In this document: in pieces, positions 21,656 to 32,199 of the stretch
How the letters are laid out: each line of letters starts with the position of its first letter
How positions within the stretch are numbered: the stretch's first letter is position 1
Assembly: GCA_019925105.1 (NCBI GenBank)
Contig: JAHGAU010000001.1
Location: 2,294,001-2,358,000, forward strand
Direction of reading: 5' to 3'
Origin: Niebla homalea
Lineage: Eukaryota > Ascomycota > Lecanoromycetes > Lecanorales > Ramalinaceae
DNA: 64,000 nt
Notes under the pieces: generated by a model
What the model was told of the DNA's origin: nothing
Seen by the model: the letters and a program-made list of their open reading frames with translations, nothing else
The model's database searches: none
Position numbers and translations under genes: made by a program

Positions 21656-22119
21656 GCAACAGACAGGCGCAATGGTGGTTTGGTGTTGGCTGTGCATTGC
21701 TTTTAGCATCAGATACCCCCGGACAGCGCTGAATTCAACTAATGTGATGGCGCAAAAGCGTTGCAGAGTCACTTGAGGACAGGAAGTTTAAGCTGTATTC
21801 ATTTGTTTTAATGGACTTTGAGGTGTGACAAGGTGAATGAAATCGCTCGGTTCTTTCCTTCTGTTCGCCACTCTTGTTACCTGTGTTTCGATATATTTGC
21901 TTTCTTCGAGCCGCCTGCGCCTTCCCTTGCGATACTGTGGTCACAACTACCATGGAGATCTTTTCGGTTTCAGAAGAATACTATCACCTCAGTAGCTTAG
22001 GTTTGTGGCATCATTTTGACTTCACCTTTCAATGTCCATTGGCGCTTGGTAGACCGTTGTACAACCCAGTATCAGCAGCCGGAGAGACCACCCACAGAAC
22101 TCAAAAGAGAAAATAAATA
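21656..22119. other. Intergenic region
   Basis: Contains the 3' UTR of the phosphatase gene and the promoter of the next gene. No coding sequence is supported. Confidence 0.45.
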
Positions 22120-23692
22120 ATGGAGAACGAGCGAGTTCTTCGTCAGACGTTGAGGCGACCCAAAACTGACGAGGAAATATTTGATAGAGTAACACCGGCC
22201 AAACATTCACGGAGTACATCTCTGCTTGACATACACAATTCGAGAGGCGTCCACCAGGACCGTGATCTTTCAGGAGAGCACGACACTCGTGCGCAAGAGC
22301 AAGCCTCCACATCGCTAGGATCACAGCAACCCGAATCTGAATCTGAATCTGAGGAACCCTTCTTGGCTCGTGGGCGTCAAAGGTCCCCAATGGCGCCCCA
22401 AAACCTGCGGAGTGGAAGCGGATCTTCGCAAGCTTCAGAGCTTAGCACTGCCTGCATGAACAGTATACTAGATGACTATTTAATAACACCCTTCTTGGAC
22501 GCCGACTGGTCAGAGCAACTTACACAGTGGGACAGCTCAGTCAACAGACACGCCAGATTTGCTTCGGACATGGAATCAAGCCCTGATAACGAAAAACACG
22601 GGCCCAAAGTGACAAAGAACCCTAAGCCCGTACGTTAAGCTCCCAATCATGGAGATAGAAACTTACCAGGCTCATCCCTAGTTGTCGTGGTCCACCAACC
22701 TATCCGTCAGCGAGAAATTCGAGCTGCTGGACGAAGTTGGTGACAAGGTGAAGCGCAACGAGGACGAGAGCGAGCCTCGATATCTCAATCGCATCATGGA
22801 CCTCTTGCAACTCACACCCAAAGAGAAAGAGCACGCTAGGGCTCTGCTCATAGCCCGCCAAGATTTTGACCAGGAAGAGGATGAGATCCTTGGCCATTAC
22901 CGGCTGGAAATGCACACAACGTTGCTAAAAGACCCACGGGCCACGATAAAGATGACGAGCGAAGACAAGGAGAAGATGCTGGAGAAGCACACAGGCCGGG
23001 TCATCGCAACTGCCCAGGCCAAATCCGCTTCCCCTGACAAGAAAAAAGTGGACGCATATTGGAAGTACTGCGGCCTCGACAAAAAGTCATGGTCGCTCCA
23101 AGGCGCAACAGATGGGCCATCTCATCCTCCATCGCGCAAAAGAAAGGGGTCTCTGGGCGAGGACGAATACGAGACCTACACCAAGGCATTCGCGGCGCAA
23201 CGACAGAACGCCGCTCGCTTTCAAGGCAAACCTCTGGCCATGCCCGAGAAGAACCCGAACATGTATCGTCGTTTCAATTCCTCGTCTCCTGATTACCTGA
23301 GTCACATGTATGCATTGAGGGCTGGGTATAACCATAAGTCGCAGCACACCCCGCAGGTATCGTCGGGATGTCCACATGTCCGGACGCGCTCGCTGCAGCG
23401 AGGCTCCTCAACGTCCGGGTCCGGAGGCAGTCATGAATCGGACTTTAGCTCCGCTGTTCGAAGTGATCGTTTTATGCAGAGGTCCCATCCTCCTTCCGAT
23501 CGGGCGCAGCGGACCAGCTCTACTACCACCACCAACACTACCTCAGGGAGCTATGACCATCAACACCCGAAGCCCAGCGCATCTTCGTCCCGACCCAGAC
23601 CCACGGTCCTGTCGGGCGACGCGTCTGCAGCAAACCGCCCATCTGGACCTGCCGCGAATGGGCGCCCGGGGTGGACTCGACCTTCAGCTTGA
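22120..23692 (+). CDS. Uncharacterised 506-aa charged protein (2 exons)
   Basis: Proposed structure is join(22120..22629,22682..23692). The 52-nt intron starts GTACGT, ends CTAG and is phase 0. I do not recognise the family. The N-terminal third is polar and probably disordered, with an acidic run (PESESESEEPF). The middle, about residues 165-330, looks helical and charged. It contains SVSEKFELLDEVGDKVKR, YLNRIMDLLQLTPKEKEHAR and a segment rich in Lys and Asp ending VDAYWKYCGLDKKSW. The last 150 residues are Ser/Pro/Arg-rich with a Ser-Gly-Ser patch. The central block suggests a folded helical module; the tails look regulatory. No signal peptide or membrane segment is visible. The model is supported mainly by the clean splice junction and long open frames. 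Confidence 0.7.
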
Positions 23693-24910
23693 ATCAGGGC
23701 CGATGTGGAGGAGCACTGCACCGACCGGGCAAGCAGTAGAGACAGATGCTGGCTGAGTGAAAAGTGGGGGGTTTGGCGTCATGCTGCTACAAGCTTTCCG
23801 GGTCAGGTTGCTGAAGAAAGTCTGCGAATCTTTTGAGGTCGATGATTCGGGGTTTATTGGATTAGACTGTCGTCATTCGAGAACTCCGGTGAGGATCCTT
23901 CCGTGGGACTCTCTAGTGGGTTGGTGGGTGGGTTACGCTGGATGGGGAATGATTCCTCCTTCTTCTTCTACGTAGTGACTCGTGCATTACATCACATCGC
24001 CAAGCTTCCGCCCACGCGACTCCGGGTGTTTTTAACCTAGAACTGTCTGGCAGACACGGTTTCGAGGGGCGTTTGGGGCATTGGGTATGGGGTCTTGGGA
24101 TGTCGTTGCATTGTTAGTCATGAATCGGTTGAGGTATGCATAATTTCAACATAATTTTAATGCATGGTTCACAGGTTTCTTTGTCGTCTTCGCTCCTGCT
24201 CCTCCAACCCCTTCCCCCCCTTTCCTTTTTCTTTTTTCGCAATGAACCTGGATTTGCTAGCATGCCCTGCGAAGATGTCAGGGCAGCATAAAAGAACAGA
24301 CGCAGTTGCAAGGGTGTTTCAATTGTTTTTGAATTTGTCTTTGGTAATCTCTATTTGGTTGGCATGTCTCCCGGAATCTATCTACAAGGAAATCCAGTGC
24401 AGGCTTTTGCAGGTATGTCCGCCCCTTCTCCCCGCTGATGGTCTGATGATGGTCTTTGCAGACCGTTTTCCCCGTGGGCCATGTGCACGAATGTCGGTCG
24501 GTCGGTAGTTAACCTACCCGTGTATGTGAGTCTTTCTCCCTTTGCCTCGCCAGTGTCATCACACATCGCGATCGTTTTTTTTGATTTTTGTTTTTGATTC
24601 TGATGTATGTGCAAGAATGTGGTCGATGCATGCTGTGGATGTGATTTCTTTTTCCCTTTTTTCCGCTAGTGCTTTGGGTATGAGTGTTGCTGTAAAGTGT
24701 GTCACCTGTGAGATTTATGTCCGAGAATGTTCAATGCACGCTGTGTGTGTGTGGAGGTCTCCTCTCCTTGTTCCGCACAAAGGCCTTGAGTGTTGGGAAG
24801 TCGCAGGGTTGGGAAGTCGCAGGATTGTAATAATAATGTATGTCAGTGTCGATTACGCACGAGGACGAGCTCGGGACGTCAGGAGGGCTCGGAGAATGCT
24901 GGCCTGAGTT
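23693..24910. other. Convergent intergenic region
   Basis: Between a plus gene and a minus gene ending toward each other. T-rich tracts around 24200-24240 and 24560-24600 and two loosely repeated blocks are seen ("gcatgctgtg" near 24627 and "gcacgctgtg" near 24736). No gene is supported. Confidence 0.45.
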
Positions 24911-25318
24911 CTAGTAGAGAACGTGCCTGTCGAAGCTGTCGTGGCTCGGGAACTGAGAGTTCGACAGTTGGTAGTTCTGCCCGGTATGATCTTTGTACGT
25001 ATTGGTGATCTGTTGGACCTGGACCTCGTACTGTTGCCACTGTTCCACGCATCGCATCCTAGCAGCTTCTTCGCGGGACGCAGCTTCTCTAGTCCCCATA
25101 CTCCTCATCACCTGCTCAGCATATTTCCACTGCTGATTCAATCCAGTGAGGTAGGGGTTCCATTTGTTCTTGAGTTTGCTCAGGATATCGCCGCAGGCAT
25201 AGGAACAGTCGAATTCGTCGCCTTGCCAGCTGCCATCGTTGTTTCGGCGGCAAGCACAGAAGATCTGCACCTTACCGTGTTCAAGGTGAGGTGGTGTGGG
25301 TGGTCGTAGCCCACTCAT
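24911..25318 (-). CDS. Small uncharacterised protein with N-terminal Cys motif (135 aa)
   Basis: Single exon, 135 aa. It begins MSGLRPPTPPHLEHGKVQIF, followed by a short Cys block (CACRR...FDCSYACGD), then an extended amphipathic helix region rich in Gln, Glu, Lys and Arg (KWNPYLTGLNQQWKYAEQVM ... ARMRCVEQWQQYEVQVQQIT). The four cysteines in two pairs could bind zinc or form disulphides; there is no signal peptide, so zinc or cytosolic function is likelier. Family not recognised. It is supported by composition, codon use and a 3' end that does not overlap other genes, but could still be a chance frame. Confidence 0.5.
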   Translation of the reverse strand: MSGLRPPTPPHLEHGKVQIFCACRRNNDGSWQGDEFDCSYACGDILSKLKNKWNPYLTGLNQQWKYAEQVMRSMGTREAASREEAARMRCVEQWQQYEVQVQQITNTYKDHTGQNYQLSNSQFPSHDSFDRHVLY

Positions 25319-25717
25319 GATGAAGACTGCTTGACAAGTAGACGATGGGAGCTTGGATGATTCTTTGAGTCTGGGTGAATGCTTCAGATAGGGAGGTGGA
25401 GGGAAGGTATGTGCAGTCTTACCTTGACGAAGGTATGTGTCTTTTTTCTGAAAGAGGCTGTAGGAAGGGTTCGTGCTTTTGGATGGTCTAGATAGAGAAG
25501 GGGAAGAGACGATGAGATTTAGAGGAGGCTTGAGCAGTCTTTATGAAGCTGGAGAGTGTCGAGAGCAGCTTGACACCAGCAACAAAAGGGCAACACAGAG
25601 GCACACGCGAACAAGGTCATGGCCACAGTTCGACACAGCATCAGGATCAACACAAGGACATCCGCTGTGGTACAGCTCCTCGAAGACATCTCCAAGATTC
25701 ACGTCAAGCTCGCCAGC

Positions 25718-25817
25718 GATTATCAAGAGTAACGGTTGATTATCAAGAGTAATGGTCGATTATCAAGAGTAACGGTTGATTATCAAGAGTAACGATTGAT
25801 TATCAAGAGTAACGGTT
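25718..25817. repeat. Tandem repeat, 20-bp unit x 5
   Basis: The unit is GATTATCAAGAGTAACGGTT, repeated five times head to tail with exact spacing and one or two substitutions per copy (AATGGTC and AACGATT variants). No associated gene. Confidence 0.92.
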
Positions 25818-26000
25818 GCATTAAACATTTAAGGCAAAGCGCTTACGGCAGACAAACCAAGGGTGATGCAGCCAAGAAGCAAGATGGGTTTTGCCACAAC
25901 TCAAGAGGCAATAACCAAACCACGGGCCCGGAGAGCGGGCGCTCTTGTGGCAAGCAAAACTCTTGTACACGACGAAACTCCAAGGAAACCATATGCCTGG

Positions 26001-26033
26001 CTTCAATTGCTAGCAATTGACTAGCAATTGAAG
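26001..26033. repeat. Perfect 13-bp inverted repeat (hairpin)
   Basis: CTTCAATTGCTAG and its exact complement CTAGCAATTGAAG are separated by 7 bases (CAATTGA, which itself repeats the core). It could extrude a cruciform or be a protein-binding palindrome. No transposon boundaries are evident. Confidence 0.85.
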
Positions 26034-26611
26034 CGCATGGCAAGAGAGGACCTTCGACGTCTTCCTTTATAGGAATCCTCACTTTCGCCTCACTGAGTTG
26101 ATTATACCATCTCATCGACAGAGACGTTGACTCGTTGACTAGTCCACTGGTCCTGGCCATCATCCTAGAACGCATGTCTCACGTAACATCTAATGATTGC
26201 CGGACTTACCAGTCACCAAGAGTTGTGAATTGACTCTAAGCTCGTCGTAGCAGGAGAGACTATATTGTTTGTATTCACATCTGACGGGCAGGAGCGCTGT
26301 TGATATGAAAAGAATGGAAGCAAGTCACATGACCATTCTGAGGTAATCTTACCAACTTCGATCAGTCCAGATTGCAGCTCAAAGGCAGATGACAGTTGTC
26401 GAGTTTGCCACACTAGTAATAGGCAGACTTACTGTAGCACAGGTTTGAGAGCATGGTCTCTCGGTTTCCGGTGTGGAGTGTATTCTGATGACAGCATATT
26501 CAAGATCATCGATACTGCTTTGTAGCCCGCGAATCGATGTGCCTTGAAATGTGCGAGTCATAGCTGCTGTATAATAGTTCACTGTGGTATGTGTGAATGC
26601 CCCAACCAGGC

Positions 26612-26655
26612 GAGGCTCACAGGCTCACAGGCTCACAGGCTCGACAGGCTCAGCC
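26612..26655. repeat. Short tandem repeat, AGGCTCACA units
   Basis: Three to four direct copies of the 9-mer AGGCTCACA (cgaggctcac aggctcacag gctcacaggc), ending in a degenerate tcgacaggctcag. Simple-sequence slippage is the likely origin. Confidence 0.8.
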
Positions 26656-27172
26656 TCTCAGGGGATTGCCTTATGAACACGACGACATCGGTCGCCACTG
26701 TAAGATCTGGTCCTCGATGCGTTAGTCTACTTTAGATCTAATTGATCGATGAACGCGTTCGCGTTTCGATTTAGCGGCTGGCTACATCATCAGATTGTGC
26801 ATTGGGCATAGCGAATTCCCATGCTTATGTCAAAGTTGCTTTAGGCGCTTTTGCTTATTGACCGCACGCGTTGCTACAAGCTAATGATCTGTCTCGCGAT
26901 ACGACTGCATTGTATGTACATAGAAAAGTTCTCTTTGGACAAAGAACAAGACTCTTAGCGACATTGACCAGTGGCGAAGACCGTAGCCCAAGATTCCATC
27001 ACTTACCGCATCCAAGAACTGATATAATTTCCACCTATCATTGGCAGTAGCCTCGTTTTTCATTCACTTCCTTTTCCTCTTCAGCGGTACAAACACCTAC
27101 AAAACCATCAGCTCAGCGCTCCCTGCTTGAAGGCGCAAGAGGCAGTCGGGGCCCTGACTTGCCAGAATTACC

Positions 27173-29557
27173 ATGTCCTCTACGCCAATGACGCCCGGCT
27201 CTCACGCTTCTGAAGGCGCGTCGTCGCTATCGAGCCCACCCTCATCCCCTCCTTCAGCTTCAGAAGAAGTTGACGCCGACTATGACCCCAAGGCGGAAAA
27301 GCAGGCAGCCAGCAAAGACCAGAATAGCGCCGCGGATGAGAAACCGAAAGATACGCTCACAGATCTTGACTGGTTCCTGAGCAGAAGCCAGGGATTTTCG
27401 TCGACAATCATGGATCAATTGAAACAGGCGTTGGAGGCCAGAAAGACTCAGACGACCGCTCAACCAAAAATGGTATCAGGCGGCACAATGCGTGGATATC
27501 AATTAGAAGGCCTCACATGGTTGACATGTCTGTATCAGATTGGCTTGAACGGGATCTTGGCGGATGAGATGGGACTTGGAAAGACAATACAGCTCATATC
27601 CTTCCTTGCCTTCTTGAGGGAGCATGGCACCAACGGGCCCTTCTTGATCCTGGGACCTTTGAGCACTGTGAGCAATTGGGTGAAAGAGTTCAGCTTCTGG
27701 ACCCCTGAGATCCCTGTGGTCATGTATCACGGCACACCTCAGACGAGGGCTCAATTGAGAAGGCAGCAATTGAAGGGAGATTCGAAAGGGGCAAAGTTCC
27801 CCGTCGTCTGCACCTCGTACGAAATCGCGATGAGAGACAAGAAGTTTCTGGCCAATTACCCCTGGAAGTTCATCGTTGTGGTAAGCTCTCTATACTTTTG
27901 GGAACGGGCGTGTCGTCAATTAACCATTCGTAGGATGAGGGTCACCGCCTCAAGAACTTCAACTGCAAGCTTGTAAAGGAATTGAAGCAGTACTCCTCAG
28001 AGAGCCGACTGATCCTCACGGGGACACCATTGCAGAACAATCTCTCTGAGCTGTGGTCTCTACTCAATTTCCTACTTCCAGAAGCGTTCTCGGACCTGGA
28101 GCATTTCGAAAGCATGTTCGACTTTTCCGACGTGCAAGATAAAGAAGGCCACCGACAATTCTTGACCAAGGAAAGACAACAGCGGACTGTTGCTTCGCTC
28201 CATGCTATTCTTAAGCCATTCCTGCTTCGCCGCGTGAAGAATGATGTAGAGACCAATTTGCCAAAGAAGCGTGAGTATATCCTCTATGCACCTCTCACAC
28301 CAGCTCAAAGAGACCTGTATCGTAAAATCAAAGACGACGATATTCGTGGCTACCTCGAAGAGAAAGCAATCCAGCGCATCGGTGAACGGCTCCAAGACTC
28401 AAGCGTTGGGAAGTCCCAAGGAACAAAGCGCAAGGCTGGCACAGGCACTTCCACTCCCAGCAAGAGTGCCAAAACTTCTCGTGGCTCCACACCTGCGAGC
28501 ACGACCAGGTCTGGACGGTTGGGCAGGCAGAGGAAGAATTACGAAGAGGTCAGTGACCGTCAGTACTTCAAGGAACTGGAGGAATCCGATGAGAGTGAGG
28601 TGTTGGATTCAGAGGAGGAGGCAGAAAAGCAAAAGGCGGAAACGCTCACTCAGGCTCGTAAGTTGCACATATCCGAATGCTGGTAGATATTTTCTAATTG
28701 TGGTCGTAGGCAAGGAAGTCAACTCAAAGAAACTACAGAATCCGATAATGCAGCTTCGCTTGGCTTGCAATTCGCCTCATCATTTTTCGTGGCCATGGGG
28801 CTCTAACGACCCTGATGAGTCTCTAGTGACAGAGTCAGGCAAGATGGTAATGCTCGACAGATTGATCCCCTATCTCTTCAAGCAGAAACATAAAGTCATC
28901 TTGTTTTCGCAATTTAGCAAGCAACTTGACATCTTGGAAGAATGGGCCGCCACACTTCGTGGCTGGAATGTCTGCCGCATTGATGGCTCCATTAGCTCGG
29001 ATGACAGGCAGGAAGCTATTGAAGCTTTCAATACCCGCAAAGATCATCAGCTCTTCCTTCTGAGTACTCGCGCCGGCGGCCTAGGTATCAATCTTACCGC
29101 GGCGGATACTGTCATTCTCTACGATAGCGACTGGAATCCGCAGCAGGACTTGCAAGCTCAAGACCGCGCTCATCGCATCGGCCAAACGCGTCCAGTGATT
29201 GTGTACAGACTAGCTACGAAAGGTACGGTGGAGCAGACACTACTGGAGAAGGCGGATGGTAAGCGGCGGCTTGAGAAGCTTGTGATCCAAAAGGACAAAT
29301 TCCGCAGCATCCTGGACAAGAAGAGCAAGAAGGAAGAGTACAAGGAAATTGAGGATATTCTAGCAGACGATGATTTCGAGAACTACGATCCTGGGGAGGA
29401 TGGGGAGATTCTCAACGATGCTGATCTCAAGCTGATCACGGACCGAAGTCCGGCAGCGTATGCGAAAGCAGAGAAGGGTGAAGGCAGCGGTAATAAGTTT
29501 AAGAGCATCGAGACCAAGGGAGGCCAGGTTGATATTCTAGGTAGTCTGGCTAAGTAG
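27173..29557 (+). CDS. SNF2 chromatin remodeler, LSH/HELLS (yeast Irc5, Neurospora MUS-30) type
   Basis: Proposed structure is join(27173..27880,27934..28657,28710..29557), 759 aa. Introns are GTAAGC/GTAG and GTAAGT/GTAG and keep frame. The N-terminus is Ser/Pro-rich and then KPKDTLTDLDWFLSRSQGF. The ATPase core has MRGYQLEGLTWLTCLYQIGL, Walker A DEMGLGKT (about 131-138), DEGHRLKN (about 237, right at the first splice junction), LTGTPLQNNLSELWSLLNFL, FLLRRVKND, then VILFSQFSKQLDILEEW, STRAGGLGINLTAAD, DSDWNPQQDLQAQDRAHRIG. The two RecA lobes are separated by a Ser/Thr/Lys-rich insertion of about 90 residues (KRKAGTGTSTPSKSAKTS ...). Family members are nuclear remodelers acting in DNA damage tolerance and, in animals and plants, in DNA methylation and heterochromatin. 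The start at 27173 has a good context (accATGtc). Confidence 0.94.
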
Positions 29558-30049
29558 GCAGAGCTTCTTTATCGCTTGCATCATCAATCAATTCCTGTTG
29601 TTGTTTGCTATCGTGATTTCCATTGGTTGAGAAATGTTCCAAGCCCGGTACGGCCTAGCCTTAGCAGTCTTCTGAAGACCCCTGCCTCTTTTGGGCACTT
29701 TGAGAGGCCATCCCAGCTCTCGGCCAATCAGAGGCCGTTTAGCCAAAAATTCACCACACCGTGAAGAACCCACCATAACACTTCACTAGTAACGCACACA
29801 TAATCCAATTTTTCATCCCCAACCTTTCTCTTCCCTTCAACCTTCCATCATTCTCACACTTCCTGATACTGGCAAGCACGTACCAAGACATCTGCCCAAC
29901 CAATCAAGCATAGCAAACACTAGCTCATCAAAACTCCAAACGCACACACGCACACACAAACACACACTCACACTCACACTCGCACACATCCACACACACA
30001 CATACACGCACACACACACCCACCCACCCCATTCCAGACCACCGCCACA
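29558..30049. other. Intergenic region with CA-rich microsatellite
   Basis: Contains the LSH 3' UTR and the promoter/leader of the next gene. A CA-rich stretch (cacacacgcacac variants) occupies about 29941-30026, just before the ATG at 30050. No ORF is credible. Confidence 0.6.
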
Positions 30050-30934
30050 ATGGTCTTCTCACGCAGAACGCTCCTAAAGGCGTTGAACTTCGGCCTAATC
30101 TTCACCAACGATGTCGTGCGCAATGTCAAGCGCGAGTGCAGAGAGCTCGCCATCATGGAGCCGGTGTGCGCATATGTCGGCAATGTCGTTGTCATCGGAG
30201 ACCCGGACCCGCTGCCCGCCCCCAAAGTCCCAGAGGCCGTCGTAGTCATGAACGACGGCTCACAGGCCTACTCCGCTGGCGGAGAGGCTGACAAGCAAAC
30301 CTGGTGGCCAAACGGGGCCGACGTTCTGGGTTACCTGGGGGTTCTTTTACCCCTTTTGACGACCTTTGTGGACTTCCTGCCTGCCTGGCTTCGGCCAGCA
30401 AACAACGACAACAACAACAACAGGCAGTTTGACGAGCTCAGGGCACAGCTTGCCGAGCATCAAAGGGCAATCGCCACACTAGGGGCCGAGCCAAACCGCG
30501 CTCCCGATGGGGACAATGTGGAGGGCATACCGGAGGAACCGGTGGAAGAGGTGCTGCCTGGGGAGGCTTCCAGCTCAGCTGAGCCGAAAGGGGATGACTC
30601 CATTCACGCGGCGAGTGAGGGGGAGTCGGAGGCGTTTGAGGCCGCGAATAGCGGACTCAAACCCGATGACGAACCTGAACAAGCTGAGGGCAGTACCGCG
30701 GATGCCGGGACCGATGATGGGCGCCCAAAACGGAGGACCCATCGGAGCAAAGCGGGGAGGGCAAATCGGCACCTGAAGAGAGCGAGGGAGAGGGAGGAGG
30801 AGGAGGAGAGAGCGGAGGCGGAGAGGGACGCGTCCTTCGCGGCGCTGTTCAAGGAAGGGGAGGGGCAGGACGACGGGGAGAAGGGGAAGGAAGCGGTTGG
30901 GACGCCGCGTGTACGCCTCCCAGAGGCTACATAA
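30050..30934 (+). CDS. Low-complexity acidic protein with one membrane segment (294 aa)
   Basis: Single exon; start context cacaATGgt. The N-terminus is basic-hydrophobic (MVFSRRTLLKALNFGLIFTN), and about residues 95-120 form a hydrophobic segment (VLGYLGVLLPLLTTFVDFLP). The remainder is very acidic and Ala/Gly-rich (EEPVEEVLPGEASSSAEP) with a basic coiled segment near the end (RAREREEEEERAEAERDASF). Family not recognised; one helix could span a membrane with the charged tail in the cytosol. The last codons run directly into a 38-bp minisatellite: the TAA stop falls within a degenerate version of the repeat unit's CATAAAGATC. Changes in the array could therefore alter the C-terminus. Compositional bias makes this either a fast-evolving lineage-specific gene or, less likely, a spurious frame. 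Confidence 0.6.
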   Translation: MVFSRRTLLKALNFGLIFTNDVVRNVKRECRELAIMEPVCAYVGNVVVIGDPDPLPAPKVPEAVVVMNDGSQAYSAGGEADKQTWWPNGADVLGYLGVLLPLLTTFVDFLPAWLRPANNDNNNNRQFDELRAQLAEHQRAIATLGAEPNRAPDGDNVEGIPEEPVEEVLPGEASSSAEPKGDDSIHAASEGESEAFEAANSGLKPDDEPEQAEGSTADAGTDDGRPKRRTHRSKAGRANRHLKRAREREEEEERAEAERDASFAALFKEGEGQDDGEKGKEAVGTPRVRLPEAT

Positions 30935-31244
30935 AAGATCTGGAGGCAGGGGGTATTGGTTAGGACGCCATAAAGATCCGGTGGCAGGAGGTTTTGGTTA
31001 GGACGCCATAAAGATCCGGTGGTAGGAGGTTTTGGTTAGGACGCCATAAAGATCCGGAGGCAGGGGGTTCGGTTAGGACGCCGTACAAGATCCGGTGGTA
31101 GGAGGTTTTGGTTAGGACGCCATAAAGATCCGGTGGTAGGAGGTTTTGGTTAGGACGCCATAAAGATCCGGTGGCAGGAGGTTCCGGTTAGGACGCCGTA
31201 AAGATCCGGAGGCAGGGGGTTCGGTTAGGACGCCGTACAAGATC
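30925..31244. repeat. Minisatellite, 38-bp unit, about eight copies
   Basis: The unit begins AAGATCCGGTGGCAGGAGGT and continues TTTGGTTAGGACGCCATA. Copies alternate between GGTGG(C/T)AGGAGGTTTT and GGAGGCAGGGGGTT-C variants, and between CCATAAAGATC and CCGTACAAGATC joints. The alternation suggests a higher-order unit formed by duplication of a two- to three-unit block. The array starts at the stop codon of the upstream gene. Confidence 0.93.
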
Positions 31245-31688
31245 CAATCAATTTTCCGCAGGAGTTTGGAGTGTGGAGTTTGGAGTTCGGCGTTGGCGTT
31301 GGGCGTTTGGAATGAGGATACTCGCGAATACACCACCTTAATACGACACACAACTCACCAACGACATACCTCTGAGTCTATCACACGCCGTCAGTCTGAA
31401 CACTGCAACGTTTCGAAACCCTGCAATCCACCCCAAACACAAGCGCCATCCGAGTGGACATGAAGTTGAAAGGAAGCAGCTAGCCCTTTCTGGATGCTTA
31501 GCGTAGACAAACGACGTCACCTCAATCCTTCTCCCTGTTGCAGAGTGAGAGCCACGTCACCAGCACCTCACTCATCTTGATTTGCACTCTACAAGGGAAC
31601 CAACCAACCTCAAAATCGGCCCCAGCAACATTTCCCAGCACCTTACCATTCAGACAAGGCCTAGGAGCACGTTATCACAAACACCAAC
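31245..31688. other. Intergenic region with TTTGGAGT-type short repeats
   Basis: At 31261-31310 short GGAGTTTGG / GGCGTTGGG repeats follow the minisatellite. The rest is the promoter region of the tiny gene at 31689. No other coding sequence seen. Confidence 0.5.
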
Positions 31689-31937
31689 ATGTGTAAAAAG
31701 GGAACCTGCAATGCTTGCCGTACGATACACTTTCCTTCCACATCTCCGGAGACTTAAGATTCGTTCCTGACACTAATCCGCCTTTGGCTGCCTGCAGAGA
31801 AGTCAAGCTGGTGGGGCTGTGGATTGCACGTACCAGGGGTGATGGATGGTATCCCAAGAGATCAGTGGTGTACCTGCGAGCCAAAGGTCGAGAAGGGAGG
31901 AGCCAGCTACCCACCGATGGCTGCAAAAGCAGATTGA
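31689..31937 (+). CDS. Tiny Cys-rich conserved fungal protein (56 aa, 2 exons)
   Basis: Proposed structure is join(31689..31719,31798..31937). The intron starts GTACGA, ends GCAG, has a CTGAC branch-like site and keeps phase. The product reads MCKKGTCNACQKSSWWGCGL, then HVPGVMDGIPRDQWCTCEPK, then VEKGGASYPPMAAKAD. The pattern M-C-x4-C-x2-C-x5-WWGCG-x-H-x-P-x-VMD-x-[IV]-P ... C-x-C-x-P-K-V recurs, as far as I recall, in small uncharacterised proteins of many filamentous ascomycetes. Six Cys and one His suggest a zinc-binding or redox microprotein; no signal peptide, so cytosolic or nuclear. Too small and too fragmented for single-frame gene finding, but the residue pattern is far from random. 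It converges on the GNAT gene. Confidence 0.8.
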
Positions 31938-32199
31938 CTTCCTGGCTGGCTGTGCAAGATGTTGGTCAAGCCTGGCGAGCCGAATAGGCCCGAAACATCA
32001 TGACCCGACGGATTGCACAGGCCAGCTGAAAGGTGAACGATCAACTGTAAGACTAGAGGAGATGGAGGCTGGGAACGGGACCTAATATGGTTTGCCGTGT
32101 GTGCCATCAGTGGCGCAAGGTCTCAGCAGCCTTCTACATCGAGGCGTTACGAACTAATTCTACTCACTCATACGACCAACTTTCTGAAGTCGACGTTTC

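Larger units (their letters stand above)
25319..27172. other. Intergenic region rich in small repeats
   Basis: No gene is supported over 1.85 kb. Contains a five-copy 20-bp tandem array (25718-25817), a 13-bp perfect hairpin (26001-26033) and a short tandem of AGGCTCACA units (about 26612-26640). The end holds the promoter of the LSH gene. Confidence 0.5.

Noticed and set aside
30575..30852. Minus-strand Ser/Pro-rich frames
   Set aside because: Complement of the low-complexity acidic tail of the gene at 30050-30934.
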